DNA from: Chrysomallon squamiferum
Taxonomy: Eukaryota; Mollusca; Gastropoda; Neomphalida; Peltospiridae
Length of the DNA stretch: 50,000 bases
NCBI GenBank assembly: GCA_012295275.1
Contig: CM022672.1
Location: 18,639,894 to 18,689,893 of the forward strand
Reading direction: 5' to 3'
Shown here: positions 37,600 through 50,000 of the stretch, in pieces
Layout of the letters: each line of letters opens with the position of its first letter
How positions within the stretch are numbered: the stretch's first letter is position 1
Notes under the pieces: generated by a model
The model's database searches: none
What the model was told of the DNA's origin: nothing
What the model saw: only the letters and a program-made list of their open reading frames with translations
Program-made: the position numbers and the translations under genes

Positions 37600-38774
37600 T
37601 TTTCTATGTCACAATATCACGAACTCGTTCACATACTCACACGCGAAACAAAATATCTTGTACAAATAGAAACGCGACAGAATTTCAGTTTACACTGATC
37701 ATTGATTACACAGCTCGAAGATCTTGCAAACCCTTAGTTAGACTGTTAACCATCTAAAAATATCAGCGATTTTTCACCTGGACATATCACTGCACACCGA
37801 CGTTCAGCATCGTCTTGTCCATCTTTTCTTCGGATCACAGATATCGCCAACCATTCATCATTCTTTTCTTTTTTTTTTTAGAAATATAAACTAAGGTAAG
37901 TCAGTTACGAAAAGCAAATAATCATGTTTTGCATTTATCACTTAGATTTATTACGTTTTCTTTATTTCTTTCCTATATATTTTTTTCTATTCGTATATGT
38001 TTTTCCAATTGCCGTTGTTGTCATAGTAACTGTTTAGCATTCATTTTCATCTAGTATCGATTTTTCCTCGTTAAACAACTTTTCCTATACTCTTAACCTT
38101 AGTCGAGATCATAAGAATATAAAGGATATAATAATAATTAAAAAAAAACGTATTTTACAATACAAATGAGAAAATTGTTAATGTGTGTATTGCTGTTAGG
38201 TTTTCAACTGTCCCTGTTAAAACAAATTTCTCAGTATTTTTAAAGGTCTCGACATTTCTCTGCATTTGTATATCTGCTAATAATTTATATTATAATTAAT
38301 TATTGTTTTATAACATTAAACACCTCTGATTCTGTCGTAATAATATCAAATTAAGGATCTGATTGTAAACTATATCTACTGTTATCTCGGCTAACATACA
38401 CATTTTTTTTGTTGTCATTAGTTTAATTAAATCATATTTTTTAATGGATATGAAACATATTTATGCTGAACTCTAAAATTTCATTAACTTTTATTTATAT
38501 AAGATGTATACATACATATATACGTACGTACATACAAAAATGCATGCATACATACATTCATACATACATACACACACACACACGTACATACATACAAACA
38601 TACATAATGCATAAATAGTGAGGGCGAATGGGTGCCATATGTTCGAGTCTCGTCAGCGGCATCTGAAGGGATTTGTGAGGTCCAGATTGAACTTTGTCCT
38701 CCTGTGCCACTTTACCGAATATTATTATTATTAATCAGACGTATATAAGTCAGAGAATATTAAAATACATACAT

Positions 38775-38833
<59 letters not shown>

Positions 38834-39710
38834 CATACATACAAAAATATATACACACATATATATAGATATACATATGTAGCATAAACAGATATTTGTG
38901 TGTGTGTGTGTATGTGTGTGTGTGTGTGTGTTAAATCATGGGAACACCCCGTTTACAGTGTATAGACATATGCAAACACACAAAATACGCACACACATAT
39001 TTATTAACTGGACAACATAACCAGAATTTCCTGTAATTTAAATTATATATGTATATTTACATTAATTAATATAACACTGTTCTGTGTTATCTGTTACAAA
39101 GCCTGTCACACAAATGCTATCAGTAACCTCATTTCCATGACTGTCCTCTCATTAATTTCTAATCCTGGAAATTATATGGTGGTAATCTCTAAACAGATAT
39201 GACAGTTTTACTAATCCAGCGTTTTTTTTTATCCAAACGGTGAATGAAACTGGAAGGGTGAACTGACGTTGTCTGGTCCTGTTTTACAGTGATACAAAAA
39301 CCTATAGCTTTCTTTAAAAAAAAAAATAAAAACAACCCCAAAAAAAAAACAAACAAAAAAAAACAAAACAAAAAACAACAACAAAAATCACACAAAAACA
39401 ACAACAACAAACAAACAAGACAAACAAAATAAAACAACAAAACAATTCTGAATTTGATTATCTTTTTTCATTGTTTCTGTGCCTTGTGTTATAGTGATAT
39501 CTAAAATTATAGGTTTCTAAAACCCCCCCCCCAAAAAAAAAAATACCCCAAACAAACAACAACAATCAAACGAACAAAAAAAAAAAAAAAATATATATAT
39601 ATTTTAAAAGAAACTGCTTTATATTTGTTTCGCATAAATAAAATAATTCAACAGCATCCGTTTTAGACGACCTACATGACCAGAAGATTAAAAAACCCAA
39701 TAACAATAAA

Positions 39711-39765
<55 letters not shown>

Positions 39766-40190
39766 TAAAACAAAATAAAATAAATCGAATGCATCTTCAG
39801 TACGGTAATATGAACCGTGTTCAACATGCAAGTGTCTGAGGAAACACGAAATCCTGTAATAAGCGAAGTGTAAATTACAATCTGGTAGTGAGAGACAGTT
39901 TAAGATAGTGTTGTGTACAGAAAGTATATGTTAAATATTCGTAACTACAGCCTTTAGAAGAGTGTTCTAAAATACTGTATATCTCTTGAATGAGACTGAT
40001 TAGCTGTTGCACATTTTTCAAAAATATTTTGGTATCTTGGAAATCGTACTTAATCCAGTCATCTCTAAAACGTAGTGATACGAGTTAAACATTTGACATT
40101 ACAGAGCGTGTAATATGACGTTCTAATAATATATAATAATAAGCCTACGTCATTAACTTCATCAAAACTAATATGTCTGTTTCAACGAGT
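37600..40190. other. Non-coding with scattered simple repeats
   Basis: (ATAC)n at about 38766-38840, (TG)n at 38898-38931, A-rich runs with CAA units at 39310-39440 and 39530-39600, and (AAT)n at 39713-39763. No protein-coding exon was recognised. Confidence 0.55.
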
Positions 40191-40835
40191 AATTATAGAG
40201 ATCGCTGAAACCATCCAAAATCCTGCGCACCGACCATTCACTTTTTCAACCAATAATTATAGAGACCGCAGAAAACTTTCGAAATCCTGCGCATCAACCA
40301 TTCACTATTCCAACCAATAATTATAGAGATCACTGAAACCATCCAAAATCCTGCGCATCAACCATTCACTATTTCAACCAATAATTATAAAGATCACTGA
40401 AACCATCCAAAATCCTGCGCATCAACCATTCACTATTTCAACCAATAATGATAAAGATCGCTGAAACCTTTCGAAATCCTGCGCATCAACCATTAAAGAT
40501 TTCAACCAAACCTTATAGAAATCGCTGCGCATCAACCATTCACTATTTAAACCAATAATTATAGAGATCGCTGAAACCTTTCGAAATCCTGCGCATCAAC
40601 CATTCACTATTCCAATCAATAACTATAGAGATCACTGAAACCATTTAAAATCCTGCGCATCAACCATTCACTATTTCAGACAATAATTATAAAGATCGCT
40701 GAAACCACCCAAAATCTTGCTCATCAATCATTCACTATTTCAACCAGTAATTATAGAGATCACAGAAACCACCCGAAATCCTGCGCACTCGAACAATAAT
40801 TATAATCGTTTAACATTGCCATCAACCATTCATGA
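40191..40835 (+). repeat. 64-bp tandem array, about 10 copies
   Basis: The unit begins AATTATAGAGATCGCTGAAA, continues with CATCCAAAATCCTGCGCATC and ends AACCATTCACTATTTCAACC plus AAT. The first two units are exactly 64 bp apart (40191 and 40255). One unit near 40500-40550 has lost about half its length, and the last copies are degraded. Each unit contains the CpG word CCTGCGCA in otherwise AT-rich DNA, which is unusual for this window. Confidence 0.85.
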
Positions 40836-41602
40836 GCTTCTTGACTGATTTCATCCCCGTTTCAAAGGTTATTTCCACTTTCTTCAAATAATTCTAAAAG
40901 AAGTTTTTTTTTTTTTTTTTTTTTTATCTTTTATTTTCTCTGTGAGTATTGAGCATGCTAGTACATTAATAATTACTTCCCTTTAATTCCTTTAATAAAT
41001 GCCATTTTGTTTTTGTTTAGCACCTTCAGAGACTCAACCGCTGTAGAGTTAAAGACAGAATGTGACATTTTCATAAAGTATGATGTAAGATTACCGCCCT
41101 ATTTTACCGTCATTAACATATCATTTTTGTAGTTTTTGTTTGTTGTTGTTGTTGTTACGTTTAATAATAGCAGTAATAGTAGTAGTAGTAACGTGACCAT
41201 AGTAGCAGTAATAATAATAGTAGTAGTAGTAATGGTTGTAAAATAGAAATAATAATGGTTGTAGTAATAGTAATGATTGTAGTAGCTGTAATAGTTTGTT
41301 GGTGGTAGTAGTAATAGCAGTAGTAATATCAGTGGTAGGACTGATAGTTGGAGTAGTTGCGGTAGCGGTAGTAGTAATAGTAATTGTAGTTGAGTAGCTG
41401 TAGTACTATTAGTGGTTTACAAATGGTCACATTCACAATAAATTAATATTTATTTATTTATTTATTTATTTATTTATTAAATTTTAATTTCTCTTTATTT
41501 TATTTTTTTTTTACATTTTTTTTAGAAAGGTAAACGACCTTTCAGTCACTTCATTATGTCATGGACACAAACTAGAGATAACTGTGGTGTAATTTTTATA
41601 AC

Positions 41603-41681
<79 letters not shown>

Positions 41682-42241
41682 GTAAAATAATAAAATAAAT
41701 AATTTTCAAAAACAAAACAAAAAAAAAAAAAAAAAAAAAAAAAGAATTATAATAAAAAAAAAAAAAAAATTAAGTATTGCTTGTTTTCATACAATTTTGG
41801 GAAATGGTTCTCTCCTCTTTAATACGTTCGAGAAAAAGTCCATTTGGGAATGTGAAATTATAAAGTATAATTTTTAACGACTAATACATTACATTGGTTT
41901 TAATTTCATTGTTTTCCTTGTTATTAGAAAATAAATTTTTTATTTTATTTTTATAACTTTCTTTCAATGTCACATAAAAAAGTAAATTCAAATTTGCTTT
42001 TGATGAAGTTTTTTTATCATCTTTTGCGTATTGAACAAACCCATTTCTACTTAAATAAAATGCAGCACGTGTTATTTGAAGAGGTGACAGAAATGCAATT
42101 TCAGAAATCGTTTGAACGATTTTTTTTTTTTTAGAAAAATATGGACCGTAATTTAACTGATTATTATTTGGAGCTGAAGTTTTAATTATTTGCTTGGCGA
42201 AATTGTTGAAACTACTTTTCCGTTACCAGTTCATCATATTG

Positions 42242-42299
<58 letters not shown>

Positions 42300-43115
42300 C
42301 GAAATAACAACTGTATACACTCGTTGAATTTATTATTAGTAGTAATAGTAATAATAGCAACAGCAATAGTAGTAGTAGTAATAGTAATATTAGTATTGTA
42401 AGTAGCAACAGTATATTAGTATTAATGAAAGTAAATTTGTAATTGTAATTAATTTTCACTAAATAAAGCTAACTGTTCGTTTGTGTCATTTTAAAATGAA
42501 AGAGTTTGTAAACTGAACCGACTATCCAACCTTTCACTGCAAGCAATGAATGATCTCATCTGTAATCTGTCACTGGGAGTTAATTATTCAGTAGGAGGTA
42601 ACCAGATAGTGAAAACACTTAATAATAGTAAAACTTTCAAGTACAGAATATTAGTCATGTTCTCAATACAGTAATAATAATAATAATAATAATAATGATG
42701 ATAATTAAAAAAATCATTTGGGGCCAGTGATATCATATAAAATAATCTTCTTAATTGTTGTTGTTTTGTTGTTTGCAGAAAAGAACGAAGAAAAGAACAC
42801 GTTTGTTTGTTGATGTTGTTGCTGTTGTTTGGGGGTTTTTTTTGTTTTTTTTTGTTTGTTTTTTGTTTGTTTTAATAACATATTTGAATTACATCTGATA
42901 TTAAGGCTCATTAATTTATTATAATTTATAAGTTAATGAAATTTTAGAAACACTTTTATATGACGGCCACTTTGAGGTTTATTTATTTATTATTTACTTG
43001 AATATTTCATTTTTGAGGCATGTTACTTTGGATTTAACATTCAAAAATTTACGTCTACCCTTTCAGCTACAAAGGCTAAATTCATTCTAAGAAGATTTAT
43101 CTCTTGAATAATATA

Positions 43116-43214
<99 letters not shown>

Positions 43215-43406
43215 GTCCGTCTACCCGTCCAGCTATATGTTTGTACGTAATCTTTTAAACAGCTTGATAATCATGAGTCAGAGATAAACGAGCGAACTCT
43301 CTGGACTTTAGTAGATTACATTGCCATGACCCACATGTTATGACCCACATGTCGTTCGCTGTCAGTCAGTATGTTTCTTAAGTTATTCATCACAAACACA
43401 CACACA

Positions 43407-43437
<31 letters not shown>

Positions 43438-43626
43438 CCCCACACACACAAACACACACACACAAACGCACATACACATATTAATTTTTTGAAAATTTCT
43501 CTTATATATCGTTTATCGAATAATAACGAATTTTATTTGTCAAATACACTTTTTTATTTCTTTTCTATTAATAAAACAACGCAGCTGCTGCCAATGCCAA
43601 AAAAAATTAAAAATTAAAATTAAAAA

Positions 43627-43675
<49 letters not shown>

Positions 43676-44560
43676 AAATTAAAACAACCAAACATTTAAA
43701 ATTGAAATGGTCTAGTACAGGTGTACGTACAACAGATCCACGTATTTTACCTAAGAAGGTAAAGAGAATTTATGCTAAAGACAACATATTAATATGTCAT
43801 AATTAACAAAAAAAAAAAAAAACAAAAAAAAACAAACCTACAAACCTCTCCCCAAGCCAACCCAGAAACATGAATTAAAAACATGTAAATTAGGAATTTA
43901 ATCTACAGATTAATATTTTATATATTATCAGAACCAGATACGTCAGTGGATGATTTTGATATCATTTATCTTTTTTACCTTTCTCCTCTCGCATATTCCG
44001 TTAATTACTACTATTATTATATTTCATTATTATTTTACATTTCTTTATAATTCTCTCTCTCTGTCTGTCTATATGTCTATCTATCTATCTATCTGTCTAT
44101 CTATCTATCTATCTGTCTGTCTGTCTGTCTGTCTCTATAATAACTATCTATCTCTATCGCTCTATGTCTCTGTTGGTCGTCTGTCTGTCTGTCTGTCTAT
44201 CAGTCCAATTGTCTTTATTAACTAATTTTCTTCTTTCTTTCTTTTTATTTGTTTGTTTCTTTCATTCTTTCATTTCCACTATCTTGGCATGATAGTTACC
44301 ACTGTTTCGTCGTCGTTATCATTATTAGTATAATAAATTATCTAAAACCGCTGAATACCGGGCAGTGCATATTCTGCAACTGATTTATCAACGCTGACGG
44401 TTGATTATTTACATTTACGATAAGGTTTCCATAAAACACATCTCAATGTAAATCCGAAAAGAACAGCAAACGGAACGAAACAGGAATTTTCCATCGTTCC
44501 GGTTCTAAGTTTTTTAATTTCAACTCTTATAAATTTTACCATGATAATTCTGAAGGTCAT
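40836..44560. other. Non-coding, microsatellite-dense
   Basis: Holds degenerate GTA/ATA trinucleotide runs at 41160-41410, (TTTA)n at 41448-41478, (CA)n at 41606-41679, poly-A at 41720-41743, (CT)n at 42245-42294, a 93-bp (CT)n at 43119-43211, CA-rich sequence at 43395-43465, (AAAT)n at 43629-43676 and CTAT/CTGT tetranucleotides at 44062-44140. No gene was found. Confidence 0.65.
43119..43211 (+). repeat. (CT)46 microsatellite
   Basis: Perfect dinucleotide tract, the longest CT run in the window. Confidence 0.95.
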
Positions 44561-44631
44561 TTAATAACGTGGCAGCTGCGAAAAAAACCCCACTAAATAT
44601 TTCCACTCTGCGCATGTCTGATTTCAGACGT

Positions 44632-44727
44632 TATATAAATACGCTTATCAAAAAAAAAAAAAAAAAAGGATTCGGCCAACAGCCTGTCGGATAATCTAAT
44701 TGTTCAGCAGCAATTTCAGACGTTGTG
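44632..44727 (+). promoter_or_regulatory. Candidate TATA-box promoter and short first exon
   Basis: A perfect TATA consensus (TATATAAA) sits at 44632-44639, with a TGCGCATG word (NRF1-like half site) about 25 bp upstream. About 30 bp downstream comes GC-richer sequence at 44668-44727, ending at a consensus donor GTAAGC (44728). The next coding sequence on this strand is the METTL27-like gene 3.1 kb to the right. Whether they are joined is not known. Confidence 0.3.
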
Positions 44728-45045
44728 GTAAGCAATTTTAATTTTTAATTTCTAATTTTGAAATTTAAAAAAAAAAAAAAAAATTCTTTATCATATTAAA
44801 AGCATTAGCAGAACTGATAGGGCGACTTTTTTAACACACGAACAAATCTCTCCTCTTATCTATATATCTCTTCTTTTCGCTCTTCTGGACATAATATTTT
44901 TTTTCACACACTCATTTACTCAGTCAGTCAGTCAGTTCGCTCACTGATTCCTATTGTGGCTCTTTTTATTCTGTCTTTCTTTTGGTGACTGGCATTGTTG
45001 AGTGTTTTAAAAATTCTTGAAATTTCTACTTTTAAGGAAAAAGTC

Positions 45046-45112
<67 letters not shown>

Positions 45113-46888
45113 GAGTTTTTATATATATAAGATTCGGAGTTACTGTTCGAACCCGCCTTTATTATATCTTAGCTTGTATTTATCGTAATAATAAAATCAA
45201 CATACGTTAAATTAAATATAAACGAAAAGTGCATGCAAACAGATAGATAGATATATAGTTAGATAGGCAGAGTGATATATCTGACAGATACATATACAGA
45301 CAGACAAACAGACAGATAAATAGGTATATTGATAGATTATTAGAGAGAGATATACAGGGTTGAGCTTTCAGGCAAAGCTGTATGGTTGATACAGTATCGC
45401 GTGTTTTTTTTTTTTAATCTGATCATAAACTTCCTCAGTTAAAAAAGAAATTATCGTCATTGGAATCAGAGACCTTTTAATAAAATGTGATACTCAGATC
45501 TTTGTTGCTAAATGATTAAATTTTGTATACTGAATGTCAGGTGAAGTTTGGGCGTATCCAGTATCTTTGACTGGGGCGGAGGCAAAACATGTGTGAACCC
45601 AATTTGCATAAACAATTGGGGTCTGTGAATACAGCAAACAAAAAAAAAAAAAAAAAAAAAAAAGGACCTACGTAATTATGTAGAAAACGGTCAGCGCAAT
45701 GAAATATTGAAAATCAGTCTACGTTTGATAAGCGCCAGACACCTTGTCATCGATAAACGACTGGGCAGATCTTCCCACGACAGCTGCAACCAGTGGGAAA
45801 GTGACACCTCGAGACATACACACACACACACATACACACACACTCACATACATACATACATACATACATACATACATACATACATACATACATACATACA
45901 TACATACATACATACATACATACATACATACATACATACATACATAAATACATACACATACATACGTACATTCATATATACACACCATTTTATTTATAAA
46001 GTTATTCAAGTTATGACGTGGAGGTCTTTATGTTTCAAGATAATCAAACTAACTGCGTCAACTACAACGGTACCAACCTACCATTGGTAATGCAATGCCA
46101 AGTTAATTTTCTCTGACATTTTGAAATTAAGTATATAGACAAATATAATTTGTAATCATGAAATATGACGCAAACGAACTTGGGTATTTTTTTTTTTTGT
46201 TGTTGATTTATTGAAGAAAAGATCTGCTGATAATTTATGTGCATTCATTAATTTTATGGCTAGTAATTTTAAAGGCATGCAGTCGGTTTTCAAGCAGTTT
46301 TTGGGCCACAAACAGGAACAGAAACACAAATATTACTCCAGGCCACTCCACTCCACCGAAAATTCTGTGAAAAGGATTTTTGTTTGTTTGTTTGTTTCTT
46401 TCTTTCTTTCTTTCTTTCTTCTTCTTGTTGTCAAAGCAGACAGAAAAACATATATGCTAAAACATATATTCAAAAGTATGAATATTATGAGACGGTGTTG
46501 GTGCACAGCGGTTTTTGTCAACGTGCATACATTAACTTATTTTTAAAGAAATCAGTTTGGCGTGCAAAAGAAACTGTTGTAACTAAAAACGAATGAAGAG
46601 CAATTTTCAGTAACTTCTAACAAAATTCCAGCACAACAATAACAGCAATAACAACAACGACAGCCTATTAAAGCTTCTTTTTGTATTCACTAACCTTTCT
46701 GAACGAAATGCATCAGTGGAGAAAATAATAGCAGACCACTGACGTAATACGTGACATGTCAGTGTGTTCGTGAAAACAACTAAACACTGTGTCCGGGAAC
46801 CGGCCCGAAGTTCCCACGAGAATTTCAGTCTCACCACAAAATAGTCGTAATACGTCCTGCGTGCTTCCAAATTACGTTGCAGTGAAAT
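44728..46888. other. Non-coding with simple repeats
   Basis: Includes poly-A at 44767-44783 and 45640-45663, (GA)n at 45051-45109 and a 100-bp (CATA)n tract. 46740-46890 is comparatively GC-rich and may be a promoter-proximal region for the downstream gene, but nothing specific marks it. Confidence 0.5.
45846..45946 (+). repeat. (CATA)25 microsatellite
   Basis: Perfect tetranucleotide tract of about 100 bp, preceded by a short CA run. Confidence 0.95.
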
Positions 46889-46901
46889 TATTATTATTAT
46901 T

Positions 46902-46943
<42 letters not shown>

Positions 46944-46961
46944 ATTGTTACTGCTATTATT

Positions 46962-46994
<33 letters not shown>

Positions 46995-47318
46995 ACTGCT
47001 ATTATTATTATTATTATTGTTGTTGTTGTTGTTGTTGTTGTTATTATTATTATTATTATGATTGTTGTTGTTGTTACTACTACTACTACTACTACTAGTA
47101 TTACTACTGCTGCTACTATTATTATTGTTGTTGTTGTCGTTATTGCTGTTGCTATTATTATTATTATTATTACTACTACTACTACTACTACTCCTACTAC
47201 TGCTGCTACCATTTTTATTATTATTATTATGATTAATATTATTATTATTATTGTTGTTGTTCTTGTTACTACTGCTACTATTACTACTACTACTACTATT
47301 TTTATTATCATTATTTTC
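46889..47318 (+). repeat. Compound trinucleotide repeat (TTA/TTG/CTA)
   Basis: About 430 bp made almost entirely of alternating blocks of ATT, GTT and ACT units in one register. The register is kept well enough that three frames stay open for up to 237 codons as homopolymeric Leu, Ile/Val/Thr or Asn-like strings. These frames are artefacts of the repeat. Confidence 0.9.
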
Positions 47319-47739
47319 ATGTTAAAATGTATTTATTTATTTAAAGTGCTGTAGTATTAACTAAAGTGCAGCAACAAAAACGTACAGTTTAAAAATTATA
47401 AGTTTAGTGTAGACGTGTTGTATCATTGGATACAGGGAGAGTCGACTTCCTCTAAAGTCATATTTCTTCTAATGTCAGAAAAAAAATAAAATATACAGTA
47501 ACCCACGATTCATTTTATAAAGACGTAAACTGGTTTGATTCGTATCCTTTGCAGTATTGATACTTTGTTACAATCGATGGTGAAAGATCACCGAATAACA
47601 ATAAAACATTAATACAGAAAATATATAATATAATGTCATTAGACTATTTATTCATAATCACTTTATCAAAACCTCATTTGTCAGATGATGACATTATTTT
47701 GCCAACTATAAATTTAATCTTTTATTTATGCACTTATCA

Positions 47740-47804
47740 TCAATATCATCATCATCATCGTCATTGTCATTATCATCATCGTTATTATTATGTCATCATC
47801 ACTG

Positions 47805-47852
<48 letters not shown>
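47740..47852 (+). repeat. (ATC)n/(ATT)n microsatellite directly before the METTL27-like start codon
   Basis: ATC units give way to about 14 ATT units that stop about 14 bp before the start codon at 47867. The tract therefore lies in the 5' UTR or in the last part of an upstream intron. Confidence 0.9.
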
Positions 47853-47853
<1 letters not shown>

Positions 47854-47866
47854 GAGGATAATCAAA

Positions 47867-49301
47867 ATGGCGGAAGAGAAGGTTAAAAAGGTTCTTGAAA
47901 CGAGCGATGAGACACAAAAAGCAGCTTACCTCGCCAACTACGGCGCACACAGGGTGGGAATATCCAAAGAAGAATCACGTGACTACTACACGAAGTGGGC
48001 GGAATCTGGCGGATACGACAAAGTAAGTATGTCGTTTTGTTCGTGAAATTCCGTCACAGTCGTGCTGTGTTATCATAAAGTTTTTGTTAACAAAATATTG
48101 CCTGCAGGATAAAGATGAAGAAGAAGAAGAAGAAGAAGAAGAAGAAGAAAAACATGTGTGAGACCATTTACCATAGTTTAAAACAAAAACGTTAGGCGAA
48201 CATTAGAAAGTATTTGGTACACCTCCAGTAGTTTTCCAAACCTCATTTAGTTAAAATGAATAATGTACAGAAACCATTAAATAGTTCAGCATTATCTAAG
48301 GTTAAGCTGTTTTAAGACAGTTATCTTGCTTGAAGTTTGTATTATAATATAAGTGTCTCGTAACAGTAAAGATTCGGTAATAAAAACATTCATTCACAAA
48401 ATATGTTTTGCTTATGTAATTCTCCCATTAAAATTTGAATTATAACATTATAGCAATACATACCGAGGTTCATCTAATTTTAAGTCCTCTAGCAAACAAC
48501 ATTCTCCCGTAATCGTGGTACACATATAACAAATTAAACACTATTTTGTAAACTATATTAAGTTATCTTGTTACGTTATATTATGGGGTGGTTTTTTTGT
48601 TATTTTCTGTTATGATATGATATATTGATTTGACTGTTTTAACCCTGAAATGAGTGTTTATTTCTGTTATTTTTTTTTAGTCATTGTCAAATTCATAGAA
48701 TTAAAATGAATTGTTACAAACTGATTAACACTGGCTATTAATTAATATCGCCATTTTGTTTTTTCAGATCAAAATTTTTTAATTATTCATTGACGTATAA
48801 AATATTCCAATTAGTCCTTGGCGTGTTAGAATTGCGATCATCACAATTTCAGAATTTCGACTCTAATTATTATTAATTTATTTAACTAACTTACTTTCAA
48901 ATATTTTAATCTACCAGAATATATATTTTTAATATAAATATTATCTGAAGGGGAAGGGATAATGTTTATTTTCTTTATAGCTTATTTTACAGCGTAATAA
49001 TTACTTACATAGAGTAGTTTGTGTCTCAGTTTCTCAGACAATTCGCGAAATATAATCTTTATATTCATGCGCCATCACAGATCGTTTCTTTCGAACGTTT
49101 GTTTACTTATTGTGTTTCTTTTCCCAGGATTTAGGTCCAGGACAATACCATGGCCCTGTTATCGCTGCCAGAGTCGTTGCCGATTTCTTTCCAAAAGGAA
49201 GAGACGTCGTCAGAATCCTTGATGTCGCTGCGGGGACAGGGTTTGTTGGTGAACAGGTAAACACAAATATTTCTCCGTTGCATGTAGAAATACATACACA
49301 C

Positions 49302-49387
<86 letters not shown>

Positions 49388-49715
49388 CATCGATGCTGCG
49401 AAAGGTGAAATATGAGAAGATCTTTTAGATTTTTATAAACGTCTCTTTGTCTTTAATAACAAGCATTCAGTCAGTGTTTGATTTATTTTTCCTACATTAG
49501 TGCTTCTCATTATTATTTGTTTGCATTAGACTTTCACATCTCATGGGTTTTGTTTTGTTTTTGTTGTTGTTTTTCTAAGCTAAAACAACATGGTTTCACC
49601 AATATTGACGCACTGGAACCCTCTGAAGGAATGGTTGCAGAAGCGAAGAAAAAAAATGTTTATCAGAAATTTTACGTGGACTTTCTCAATGGATCTAAAC
49701 TGTCGATACCGGACA
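47867..49715 (+). CDS. METTL27: METTL27 (WBSCR27)-like SAM-dependent methyltransferase, partial (first 3 exons)
   Basis: Coding exons are 47867-48022, 49128-49256 and 49580-49715. All have GT-AG junctions; phases are 0, 0 and 1, and the remaining exons lie beyond the window. The 140 visible residues begin with a charged helix, then ISKEESRDYYTKWAESGGYD, the lead-in typical of METTL27 (compare human FYDRWAPDYDQD). ILDVAAGTGFVG is methyltransferase motif I, binding S-adenosylmethionine, and IDALEPSEGM is motif II with its acidic residue, matching GVDGSPGML in the human protein. I chose the second ATG (AAAATGGCG, good Kozak); an in-frame ATG 15 bp upstream at 47852 abuts the ATT repeat. The substrate of this family is not established to my knowledge. 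No defect is seen. Confidence 0.88.
48116..48149 (+). repeat. (GAA)n microsatellite in METTL27-like intron 1
   Basis: About eleven GAA units roughly 95 bp after the exon 1 donor; the rest of the intron to 49127 is ordinary AT-rich sequence. Confidence 0.9.
49305..49380 (+). repeat. (GA)38 microsatellite in METTL27-like intron 2
   Basis: Perfect GA tract that starts 48 bp after the exon 2 donor and fills about a quarter of the 323-bp intron. Confidence 0.95.
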
Positions 49716-50000
49716 GTAAGTAAAATAACGATCAGTTTAAAGATAAAATAAAATATTCAGTTGTTTACCTGCTAATAAAATTAAATGGAAATAAACTGAA
49801 CAGAAAAGAAAACGAAAAAACGAAAAAAGAGAAAAAAAAGAAATTAGTAAAGTCCTATTAACATTCTAGAAATTTGTTATGCTCTCTCTCTCTCTCTCTC
49901 TCTGTTTTTGCATGTATGTTTGGAATATATGTTATATATGTACATGTACATGTAGAAAAATGTTCTCACACAAAACATGTAGAAGTATGTGAGACCAGTG

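Noticed and set aside
38620-38740. tRNA-derived SINE-like stretch with a B-box-like word (GTTCGAGTCTC)
   Set aside because: The A box is poor, no second copy lies in the window and no target duplication is visible; a single B-box-like word is not enough.
45140-45165. GTTCGAACCC word suggestive of a tRNA T-arm
   Set aside because: No matching stem, anticodon arm or acceptor stem around it.
46607-47320. 237-codon minus-strand frame and overlapping plus-strand frames
   Set aside because: Residues are almost only Ile, Val, Thr or Leu, produced by trinucleotide repeats.

Overview
The window is eukaryotic nuclear DNA. It is AT-rich and intron-bearing, full of microsatellites ((CT)n, (CA)n, (AAT)n, (CATA)n), with spliced genes whose exons match animal protein families. 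Gene content and repeat style suggest a lophotrochozoan, most likely a mollusc. That placement is an inference and no species is claimed. No bacterial, organellar, CRISPR or rRNA features were seen.

Layout. 1-332 is a 99%-identical inverted copy of 33046-33377. 333-8080 has no recognisable gene: microsatellites, a possible promoter with CRE and ATGGCGG elements (2442-2551), a ~500-bp direct duplication (3435-4282) and a ~118-bp tandem array (5161-5720). 8083-12564 (minus) is an eight-exon gene for a glycerophosphocholine acyltransferase 1 (GPC1/DUF2838 family) protein of 362 residues. 12565-17401 is a head-to-head intergenic region. 17556-25633 (plus) is a complete six-exon MFSD13A/TMEM180 orthologue of 493 residues. 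Its last intron carries a 2.76-kb transposon with ~630-bp terminal inverted repeats. 26090-32880 is gene-poor.

32880-33430 looks like a bidirectional promoter. Its rightward exon is the sequence duplicated in inverted orientation at the left edge. 34363-35100 (plus) encodes a hydrophilic 245-residue protein that I cannot name firmly. 35420-36443 is a 1.0-kb TA-flanked DNA transposon of Tc1/mariner-pogo type that keeps the zinc-finger tail of its transposase. 37114-37356 is a 23-bp minisatellite and 40191-40835 a 64-bp tandem array. 44632-44727 has a perfect TATA box followed by a possible short exon. 47867-49715 (plus) holds the first three coding exons of a METTL27-like SAM-dependent methyltransferase that runs off the right edge.

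The three named genes do not form an obvious pathway. GPC1 is a phospholipid-remodelling enzyme, MFSD13A an orphan transporter-fold membrane protein, and METTL27 an orphan methyltransferase. All splice sites, reading phases and translations were worked out by eye from the sequence; no database search was run.
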